Positions 1 to 5,057 of a DNA stretch of 8,598 bases are shown piece by piece; positions within the stretch are counted from its first letter, which is position 1, and every line of letters begins with the position of its first letter. The DNA lies in assembly GCA_900549555.1 (NCBI GenBank), contig UROO01000083.1, positions 1 through 8,598 of the forward strand, in the 5' to 3' direction. This DNA is from an uncultured Collinsella sp. GTDB taxonomy: Bacteria; Actinomycetota; Coriobacteriia; Coriobacteriales; Coriobacteriaceae. Under the pieces are notes generated by a model. The model was not told the DNA's origin, made no database searches, and worked only from the letters and a program-made list of their open reading frames with translations. A program made the position numbers and the translations under genes.

Positions 1-48
1 TCTACACCCTAGAGTTCGTCGGCAGCGTCAGATGTGTATAAGAGACAG
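1..48 (+). other. Illumina Nextera i5-side adapter (artificial sequence)
   Basis: Not genomic. Positions 1-7 (TCTACAC) are the end of the P5 arm, 8-15 (CCTAGAGT) fit an i5 index, 16-29 (TCGTCGGCAGCGTC) are the Nextera read-1 overhang, and 30-48 (AGATGTGTATAAGAGACAG) are the 19-base Tn5 mosaic end. Translating the mosaic end from its internal ATG gives the spurious peptide MYKRQ, which makes the first gene look as if it has a start codon at 34. The true sequence begins at 49. Confidence 0.98.
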
Positions 49-1053
49 CTCGTGCCCAAGCGCATCGGCCTCGCCAACGCCGAGGGCGTATCCAAGCAGG
101 TCGTGGGGCCGCTTTCGGTGTTTCAAAAGATCGCCCGTCCGCTCGTGTGGCTGACCGGTGCCTGCTCCGATGGCCTGGCCCGCATCCTGCGCATCAAGAG
201 CGCCGATGACCGCCAGAACGTCTCGGAGGAAGAGATCAAGTACATGGTCTCGGAGCAGGACGATCTGCTCGACGAGGAAAAGCGCATGATCCACGAGATC
301 TTCGACCTGGGCGACACCGTTGCCCGCGAGGTCATGGTGCCGCGCGTGGACACCACCATGTGCGAGGACGACGAGACGGTCGCAGACGTGCTGTCCGCCA
401 TGCGCCAGACCGGCTTTAGCCGCATCCCCGTCTATCACGAGGATCCCGACAACGTCGCCGGCATCGCGCACATCAAGGACCTGATTCAGCCTTCGCTCGA
501 CGGCAAGGGCGACCAGCCCATCGCCGACTTTTTGCGCGACGCCACCTTTGTGCCCGACACCAAGGACATCCTGCCGCTGCTGTCCGAGATGCAGACCTCG
601 CACGACCAGATCGTAGTGGTCGTGGACGAGTACGGTGGCACGGCCGGCATCATCACCATCGAGGACATCGTCGAGGAGATCGTGGGCGAGATCGAGGACG
701 AGTTCGACCCCGACAACAAGTACCTCACGCGCCTTTCGCGCCGCGAGTGGCTTGTCGATGGGCGTTTTTCGTGCGATGACGCGATTGAGCTTGGTTGGCC
801 GCTCGAGGAAAGCGATGATTATGAGACCATCGCCGGCTGGATTTTGGAGCTTTGCGACTCGGTGCCCGACATCGGAGAGGTGTTTGAGGTTGCGGGGTAC
901 AAGTTTAAAGTGCAGTCGATGCGTGGCCAGCGCATCTCGCTCATTCGCGTGATCGCTCCGGCCGAAACCGATAAGAAGGATTCCGAGTCCTCGGCAGATA
1001 AGCCGGCGGCGTCGGGCGCGGGCTCTGCGGACCCGCACGACGGCGACGAGTAG
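49..1053 (+). CDS. CNNM/CorC (HlyC/TlyC-type) CBS-domain membrane protein, 5' truncated
   Basis: The reading frame is open from the first genomic base, and the natural start lies outside the window; the ATG at 34 is adapter. About 334 codons remain. Residues 1-50 match the end of the DUF21/CNNM membrane domain: an LVPKR motif follows the lost segment, then a hydrophobic stretch around PLVWLTG. Two CBS domains follow, one at about 93-150 with MVPR at 96-99 and one at about 160-220 with DEYGGTAG, the classic CorC signature. A CorC_HlyC C-terminal domain comes next (about 230-305), then a disordered, Ser/Ala/Asp-rich acidic tail. Members of this family are membrane proteins linked to Mg2+ (and Co2+) efflux, with CBS domains that bind nucleotide and Mg2+; the old 'hemolysin' name is rarely functional. 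Roughly 80-120 N-terminal residues with the first membrane helices are missing. The downstream gene starts 24 bases later with its own ribosome site, so an operon is likely. Family is confident; substrate is inferred. Confidence 0.93.
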   Translation, partial: LVPKRIGLANAEGVSKQVVGPLSVFQKIARPLVWLTGACSDGLARILRIKSADDRQNVSEEEIKYMVSEQDDLLDEEKRMIHEIFDLGDTVAREVMVPRVDTTMCEDDETVADVLSAMRQTGFSRIPVYHEDPDNVAGIAHIKDLIQPSLDGKGDQPIADFLRDATFVPDTKDILPLLSEMQTSHDQIVVVVDEYGGTAGIITIEDIVEEIVGEIEDEFDPDNKYLTRLSRREWLVDGRFSCDDAIELGWPLEESDDYETIAGWILELCDSVPDIGEVFEVAGYKFKVQSMRGQRISLIRVIAPAETDKKDSESSADKPAASGAGSADPHDGDE

Positions 1054-1077
1054 GGCAAGGAAGAGTAGGGGAGAGTT

Positions 1078-1923
1078 ATGGCAGGCCTGTTTAACATCCT
1101 TAAGGTCACCGTCAGCGAGGACAAGATCTGCGCGCATGTGCTGGTGAACCCCGGCATGCCGCTCATGACCTCGGAGGACATCGAGGCCACGGCGCGCGTG
1201 TACTACCTGGTACCCGCAATTGCCAAGCACCTGTGCCTGGGCGATTCCGGTCGCGAGTTCCAGGACTGCATGGGCCAGACCGAGCTTTGCCATCTGCTGG
1301 AGCACGTGACGGTCGAGCTCATGAACGAGACCGGGCTTGCCGGCAGCATTTCGTGCGGTCGCACTCGCGTGAGTGAGCACGATGAGCGTGTCTTTGAGGT
1401 CGAGCTTTCGTGTCCCGACGACGCGCTGGCCATCGGTGCGCTGTCTTCGGCGACCTTTATGATGGATTGGGCCTACCTGCATGCCGACCAGCCCGCTCCC
1501 GATGTGGACGGTACGGTCGCGGGTTTGCGCAACCTGGTGCTGGGCATGCGCGCCGAGGCCGAGGGTAAAGATCCGCACGAGGCCGTCGCCGCCGCGAACG
1601 CCGAAGGCGAGGCCGGGGACACGACCGAGGGCGAGGCGCCTGCCGAGGCTGCCACCGAGTCTGTCAACGGTGCTCCTGCCGAGGAGACCGTCGAGGCCGA
1701 GTCCGCGGAGCCCCAGGGCGTCCCGAGCTTTGACGACGAACCGCAGGAGGCAATCGATACCGAGGGCGCGACTGCCGAAAGCCACGAGGCCCCCGCTGCC
1801 GTCTACGGTGGCGCGGCGACGGCTCCGGTTGCCCCCGCGCATGAGGGAACGCTGCCGCTCGTTGACGGCGCCGGCGAGGACCCGAGCGCCACGGTGGCCA
1901 TGCCGGCCGTGCCGCAGGAGTAG
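1078..1923 (+). CDS. Stand-alone cyanophycin-synthetase N-domain-like protein with acidic tail
   Basis: 281 residues; ATG preceded by a strong ribosome site (AGGGGAG, 1067-1073). Residues 1-155 are a compact domain and residues 156-281 a low-complexity Ala/Glu/Pro/Gly tail that is probably disordered and strongly acidic. The domain resembles the N-terminal domain of cyanophycin synthetase (CphA) as I recall its pattern: a 'LCLGDSGREF' stretch (52-61, compare C-S-x-G-x-x-G-G-F), a His-rich block 'HLLEHVTVEL' (72-81, compare GHxxEHVALEL), then 'CGRTR' (93-97, compare GFGRTR) and a 'VFEVEL' strand (105-110). H72, E75 and H76 form an HxxEH motif, the inverted zinc motif also seen in M16 peptidases. 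The ATP-grasp and Mur-ligase halves of CphA are absent, so it cannot make cyanophycin alone. No signal peptide or membrane segment is seen, so it is probably cytoplasmic. It lies directly behind the CNNM/CorC gene and may be cotranscribed with it. The function is unknown; the domain assignment is from memory of motifs, not a search. Confidence 0.85.
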   Translation: MAGLFNILKVTVSEDKICAHVLVNPGMPLMTSEDIEATARVYYLVPAIAKHLCLGDSGREFQDCMGQTELCHLLEHVTVELMNETGLAGSISCGRTRVSEHDERVFEVELSCPDDALAIGALSSATFMMDWAYLHADQPAPDVDGTVAGLRNLVLGMRAEAEGKDPHEAVAAANAEGEAGDTTEGEAPAEAATESVNGAPAEETVEAESAEPQGVPSFDDEPQEAIDTEGATAESHEAPAAVYGGAATAPVAPAHEGTLPLVDGAGEDPSATVAMPAVPQE

Positions 1924-1977
1924 GCTCACCCGCTTATCACCATCATGTACCTGCGCCTTTACCGTACGCAGATGAGC

Positions 1978-2008
1978 AAGACGGCAAGCGCTGTGCTGCG
2001 GGTATAAT
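1978..2008 (+). promoter_or_regulatory. Probable sigma-70-type promoter for the YtxH/PRC-barrel genes
   Basis: A perfect TATAAT lies at 2003-2008 in GC-rich DNA, in the 130-base gap after the cyanophycin-synthetase-like gene. Transcription would start near 2015, leaving a leader of about 40 bases. The -35 region is poor: only weak matches such as AAGACG near 1978-1983, with a spacing of 19. The perfect -10 and its position in front of a gene support the call; the -35 does not. Confidence 0.5.
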
Positions 2009-2053
2009 GGACAGCATTCAAACGGTGGGCGCCGAGGTGCCCGCAGGAGAGGA

Positions 2054-2449
2054 ATGAACATGGGTAAGACTTTCAACTTTATCTCGGGTGCGCTCTTCGG
2101 CGCCGCCGCCGGCGCCATCATCGGCGTTGCCCTGGCTCCGCGCTCGGGCGCCGAGACCCGCGCCATGGCTGCCGATATCGCCAACGACGCCTGGGATAAC
2201 ATGCGCGACACCTACGAGCACGGTGCCGAGGAGGCCCGCGCCGCGGTCAACGATTTTGGCCCGATGGTCGACGCCAAGACCGATGACCTGCGTGCCAAGG
2301 TTGACCTTGCCCGCGAGCGCATGGACCAGCTTCGCGAGCAGCTCAACGACGCTATCTCGGGCGGCAACGTGACGCCCGCTGCCGACGTCGTGGTCGAGAA
2401 CGTCACCGAGGCCGGCACCGAGGCCACGGAGCCCTCGACCGAGGCATAA
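2054..2449 (+). CDS. YtxH-domain small membrane protein
   Basis: 131 residues from ATG 2054, or 129 from ATG 2060 (MGKTF...). The ribosome site AGGAGAGG (2045-2052) could serve either, and 2060 gives the more usual spacing and YtxH-like N terminus. Residues 8-28 form one small-residue-rich membrane helix (GALFGAAAGAIIGVAL) followed at once by 'APRSG', the typical YtxH (PF12732) signature of a hydrophobic Gly/Ala segment and then APxSGxETR. Residues 40-105 are a charged amphipathic helix likely to form a coiled coil ('LRAKVDLARERMDQLREQL'). The C terminus is an acidic Thr/Glu/Ala tail. YtxH proteins are often general-stress or envelope proteins of unknown biochemical role. The TAA stop shares its last base with the ATG of the next gene, so translation is probably coupled. 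Confidence 0.9.
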   Translation: MNMGKTFNFISGALFGAAAGAIIGVALAPRSGAETRAMAADIANDAWDNMRDTYEHGAEEARAAVNDFGPMVDAKTDDLRAKVDLARERMDQLREQLNDAISGGNVTPAADVVVENVTEAGTEATEPSTEA

Positions 2450-3204
2450 TGCGCGCAGGGGATTTTGTCGGCGTCAAGGTTTATCGTAAGCCTGCCGAAG
2501 ACAAACGCACCAAAAAGGACGGCACGCCGCGCAGCCCTAAAAAGCTCGGCAAGATTCACTTTCCCGTCTTTACCCCGGGCGGCACGCGCGTGGTGGGCTT
2601 TATGGTTCGCCAGTCCGATATCGCGGGCATGATCGAGCGCCCCGACCGGTTTGTGGCGCTCGATGCCATCGGCGTCTATGAGGGTGCTGTCGCGGTCGAC
2701 GACGTCAAGGGCACCTACGATACCGCCGCGGCCAAGCGCCTCGATATCAACCTGGACGATTGCATCATCTGGGTTGGCATGGACGTGCGCACGGAATCGG
2801 GCGATGCCGTGGGCTACTGCTCGGACGTTGAGTTCAAGCCGCGTTCGGGCATTGTGCAGACGTTCTATGTGACCGCCGGTGCCGCTTCGAGCGTGCTGGT
2901 GGGCGACACGCAGGTGCCGCCGGCGATGCTGCGCGGCTACGAGAACGGCGCGATGATTGTCTCGGACGAGGTCAAGGCGCTCGGGTATTCGGGCGGCGCG
3001 GCCGCCAAGGCTGCCGAGGCCAGTGTCGTGGTGGGCGATAAGGTCAAGAAGGGCGCCAAGGTGCTCGATGACAAGGGATCGGTCGCCGTGGACAAGGGCA
3101 GCCGCGCACTGGGCAAGCAGCTCGGCAAGACGCGCGGTATGTTCAAGGCCTTTAAGGACGAATATCAAAAGGCGAGCGGGGGCTCGTCAAAAGCTAGCAA
3201 ATAG
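2449..3204 (+). CDS. PRC-barrel domain protein (two barrels, Lys-rich tail)
   Basis: 251 residues; the ATG overlaps the previous stop (TAATG) and has only a weak ribosome site, which fits translational coupling to the YtxH gene. The first barrel covers about residues 1-85: 'GKIHFPVFTPGGTRVVGFMV' looks like the PRC strand pattern with a glycine turn, and a Lys/Arg-rich insertion lies at about 17-33. The second covers about 105-178: 'DVRTESGDAVGYCSDVEF' is a clear PRC motif (x-G-xx-V-G-x-xx-D-V-x-F). The tail (about 190-251) is rich in Lys, Ala, Gly and Ser and has VGDKVKKGAKVLDDKGSVAV-like repeats; it could bind acidic partners or RNA. No membrane segment or signal peptide is seen. PRC barrels are small beta folds found in photosynthetic reaction centre H subunits and RimM, and usually mediate protein contacts. 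The role is unknown. The MgtE-like protein downstream also carries PRC barrels. Confidence 0.85.
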   Translation: MRAGDFVGVKVYRKPAEDKRTKKDGTPRSPKKLGKIHFPVFTPGGTRVVGFMVRQSDIAGMIERPDRFVALDAIGVYEGAVAVDDVKGTYDTAAAKRLDINLDDCIIWVGMDVRTESGDAVGYCSDVEFKPRSGIVQTFYVTAGAASSVLVGDTQVPPAMLRGYENGAMIVSDEVKALGYSGGAAAKAAEASVVVGDKVKKGAKVLDDKGSVAVDKGSRALGKQLGKTRGMFKAFKDEYQKASGGSSKASK

Positions 3205-3225
3205 CGACGTACCAAATGATGGGAG

Positions 3226-3255
3226 GCGAGCCGGAGACCTGTTGCTCCGGCTCGC
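3226..3255 (+). terminator. Perfect 11-bp hairpin between PRC-barrel and deacetylase genes
   Basis: GCGAGCCGGAG (3226-3236) pairs without mismatch with CTCCGGCTCGC (3245-3255) around an 8-base loop, beginning 22 bases after the PRC-barrel stop codon. Only TGTGTTTA follows, not a clean T-run. It may be a weak terminator or attenuator, or an mRNA end-stabilising stem between operon segments. The next ribosome site begins about ten bases later. Confidence 0.5.
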
Positions 3256-3276
3256 TGTGTTTATGGGGGAGGGCAC

Positions 3277-4683
3277 ATGCGCCAAAACGGATCTAACTTA
3301 AACGGGCCCTCGGGTGCGCGTCCGACGGCACGCCGCGACCTGGGGCAGCTGCCCAGCGGTCAGCGTCGACGTCGCCGTAAGCCCGGCGCGATGTACCTCA
3401 ACCATAGCCGTGGGTTTAGCGATCGCAGCGCGCGCATCGGCAACGGGCGCTCGCCGCGCCGACCGTCCCGTCTGCCCTATGCGCTCATCGCCGTGGGTTG
3501 CGCGCTCGTGCTGTTTATTGCTGCCGTTGTGGGTTACGTCAACCGCAGCGTGGACGTGGAACTCAACGGGCAAAAGACCGCGGTGCGCGTGGGCTCTACG
3601 TTGCAGAATCTTATCGACGATCAAAGCCTGACCGAAACGTACGACGCCGGCGATTTGCTGGCCGTCGACGACAGCGTGCTTAAGCGCCACGGCGGCGAAA
3701 AGCTGTCGGTGAAGGTCGACGGCAAGCGCGTGAAGCAAGGCAAATGGGATAGTCGCGAGCTTACGGGCGGCGAGAAGGTGACGGTCAAGGATGGCCGCAA
3801 CGTGTACGAAAAGCACGAGGTCCAGGCCACGACTATCGAGCCAAAGCTTAAGGTCGAGGGCACGGGCGCCATTGAGTATGTCAAAACCTGGGGCGTTCAG
3901 GGTCGCTCCGAGGTATGGGTCGGCGAGCAGTCAGGCAAGACGCAGGACCGCGGCGAGGTCGTGCCCGCCACCGACTGCGTAGTCGAGTGCGCAAGCGTAG
4001 CGCCCAAGGGCAACGAAAAGTACGTGGCCCTGACATTTGACGAGGGTCCGAGCGGCGCGACCAAGCAGATCTTGCAGGTGCTCAAGGAAAAGGGCGTCAC
4101 GGCGACGTTCTTTCTGTCGGGCGATGCCGCGGAAGCCTCGCCCGCTACCGCCAAAGCGATTGTCGATGCCGGGTGTGAGATCGGCTCCAACAGCTACAGT
4201 GATGATTCGCTCAAGGGCGAGGATCGCGAGACGGTGCGCAAGCAGATCACGAAGGGTACCGAGGCGATTAAGTCGGCGACCGGCGTCGAGACGATGTTGC
4301 TTCGTGCCCCCTACGCCGCGTTTGACGAGCAAAACTGGATCGACTCGATGGACCTGGTGTCCGCCGTGGTTTCGTGGAATATCGATTCGGGCGACTGGCT
4401 GCTCAACGGCGCTGACGAGCAAGTATCGACCGTGCTCGACTCGATGACGCCGGGCAATATTGTGCTGCTCACCGATAGCGATGAGTGCGCCGAGCAGACG
4501 CTCGAGGCGCTGCCGCAGATTATCGATGGCCTTGTCGCCGACGGCTACAAGATCGTGACGCTCAGCGACCTGGTCAAGACGGACACGGCGTTGAGCAAAA
4601 AGCTCACCTCGCTCACCAAGGTTTCCATGCCCAAAAACGCCGTGTTCCCCCAACTCCCCGAGGACGACGACGCCACAGAGTAG
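3277..4683 (+). CDS. Membrane-anchored polysaccharide-deacetylase-fold (NodB) protein, probably inactive
   Basis: 468 residues; ATG with a purine-rich ribosome site (GGGGGAGGG, 3265-3273). Residues 1-66 are cytoplasmic and very basic (GQRRRRRK at 28-35), 67-88 form one membrane anchor, and 91-180 are a small beta-rich extracytoplasmic region resembling DUF348/ubiquitin-like repeats (tentative). The NodB domain covers about 247-440. Motif 1 is 'TFDEGP' at D255-E256 in place of TFDDGP. Motif 2 is 'GSNSYSDD', so the two metal-binding His are replaced by N305 and D309. Motif 3 'RAPYA' starts at R343. Motif 4 'WNIDSGDW' (367-374) is intact. Motif 5 is 'LLTD', with T399 replacing the catalytic His of LLHD. 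In active family members a D-H-H triad binds Zn2+ or Co2+ and the enzyme removes acetyl groups from peptidoglycan or other glycans. Here every metal ligand and the motif-5 His are changed, while the fold and first Asp remain. A glycan-binding or regulatory role is more likely than deacetylation, but this is inference. Confidence 0.9.
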   Translation: MRQNGSNLNGPSGARPTARRDLGQLPSGQRRRRRKPGAMYLNHSRGFSDRSARIGNGRSPRRPSRLPYALIAVGCALVLFIAAVVGYVNRSVDVELNGQKTAVRVGSTLQNLIDDQSLTETYDAGDLLAVDDSVLKRHGGEKLSVKVDGKRVKQGKWDSRELTGGEKVTVKDGRNVYEKHEVQATTIEPKLKVEGTGAIEYVKTWGVQGRSEVWVGEQSGKTQDRGEVVPATDCVVECASVAPKGNEKYVALTFDEGPSGATKQILQVLKEKGVTATFFLSGDAAEASPATAKAIVDAGCEIGSNSYSDDSLKGEDRETVRKQITKGTEAIKSATGVETMLLRAPYAAFDEQNWIDSMDLVSAVVSWNIDSGDWLLNGADEQVSTVLDSMTPGNIVLLTDSDECAEQTLEALPQIIDGLVADGYKIVTLSDLVKTDTALSKKLTSLTKVSMPKNAVFPQLPEDDDATE

Positions 4684-4689
4684 CCATTG

Positions 4690-4741
4690 GGGACATGCTT
4701 AAACGACTGGTCGTTTAGGACGGTCTTAATCGCTTTGTCCC
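4690..4741. repeat. Nested inverted repeat downstream of the deacetylase gene
   Basis: TAAACGAC (4700-4707) and GTCGTTTA (4710-4717) form a perfect 8-bp palindrome with a 2-base centre, extendable by a G-U and a C-G pair. GGGACA (4690-4695) and TGTCCC (4736-4741) can close an outer stem around it. It starts seven bases after the stop codon. There is no T-run, so it is not a standard terminator; it may be an operator-like palindrome, an mRNA 3' stem or the remnant of a small palindromic repeat. Confidence 0.45.
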
Positions 4742-4835
4742 ACCGTGCTCATCCGGCTCTATGTCACGGATACGTCAGCGTTTGGTATGCCTGCAATGTG
4801 CAGCGCATAAATTCGGTGCCGCAGCGCGATGCTGA

Positions 4836-4844
4836 TGCTATAGT
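4836..4844 (+). promoter_or_regulatory. Extended -10 promoter for the MgtE-like/NRAMP operon
   Basis: TGCTATAGT matches an extended -10 element (TGnTATAnT), which can work without a good -35; none is visible at the right distance. Transcription would start near 4851 and give a leader of about 207 bases before the TTG start at 5058. This is the best -10 match in the 374-base gap 4684-5057. Confidence 0.5.
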
Positions 4845-4880
4845 TACTGCGGTTAATGAGGGTCAAGAGAAAGGTTACAG

Positions 4881-4913
4881 GTGAAATCCAAACCTCGACC
4901 ATACAGTCGATGA
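4881..4913 (+). CDS. Possible ten-codon leader peptide (V/M-KSKPRPYSR)
   Basis: A GTG at 4881 follows a ribosome site (GAGAAAGG, 4867-4874) at a spacing of six bases. It opens ten codons ending in TGA at 4911-4913, exactly where the first hairpin of the leader begins. The peptide is basic and has Pro at codons 5 and 7 and CGA Arg codons at 6 and 10. Pro-rich leader peptides control Mg2+ transporter genes elsewhere (MgtL of Salmonella), where low Mg2+ slows translation of Pro codons. Position, ribosome site and adjacent hairpins are visible; translation and function are inference, and a chance ORF this short cannot be excluded. Confidence 0.35.
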   Translation: MKSKPRPYSR

Positions 4914-4981
4914 CCCCATGCAGGTGCTTTCTGCGCGTGCACGGGGTGTGAGCGCCGAGCGGCGTGCCGCCCGCGCATGCG
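4913..4981 (+). promoter_or_regulatory. Two mutually exclusive stems in the leader (attenuator-like)
   Basis: Stem A pairs 4913-4922 (ACCCCATGCA) with 4938-4947 (TGCACGGGGT), nine of ten paired. Stem B pairs 4934-4945 (CGCGTGCACGGG) with 4970-4981 (CCCGCGCATGCG), eleven of twelve including one G-U, and encloses a small GCGCC/GGCGT hairpin (4952-4965). Bases 4938-4945 belong to both, so only one stem can form at a time. A ribosome stopped on the possible leader peptide would mask the left arm of stem A. No known riboswitch consensus was recognised. Found by hand; no folding energies were calculated. Confidence 0.45.
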
Positions 4982-5001
4982 TACACATATCAAAAAGTCC
5001 A

Positions 5002-5033
5002 CGGATTGCGCGCCGGCATGGTCGCGCGGTCCG
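5002..5033 (+). promoter_or_regulatory. 11-bp hairpin just upstream of the MgtE-like ribosome site
   Basis: CGGATTGCGCG (5002-5012) pairs fully with CGCGCGGTCCG (5023-5033), including two G-U pairs, around a 10-base loop. The ribosome site GGGGAG (5047-5052) lies 13 bases further on. There is no T-run, so it is more likely an insulating or regulatory stem in the leader than a terminator. Confidence 0.45.
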
Positions 5034-5057
5034 CAGGAATAATGATGGGGAGCACCA

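Noticed and set aside
1078..1923. Complete cyanophycin synthetase
   Set aside because: No ATP-grasp or Mur-ligase-like domain follows; the frame ends after an acidic low-complexity tail.
1972..2007. Eleven-codon ORF (MSKTASAVLRV) before the YtxH gene
   Set aside because: No ribosome site, and its end overlaps the TATAAT box, so it would lie upstream of the transcription start.
28..2211. A 727-codon minus-strand open frame over the CNNM/CorC and CphA-N-like genes
   Set aside because: It lies opposite two clearly homologous plus-strand genes, starts outside any ribosome site, has the Arg/His/Leu-rich composition of antisense frames in GC-rich DNA, and runs into the adapter.
4845..5057. M-box (ykoK) magnesium riboswitch upstream of the MgtE-like gene
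   Set aside because: A GTTACAGGTGA stretch at 4874-4884 recalls the M-box start, but the other conserved blocks were not found in order.
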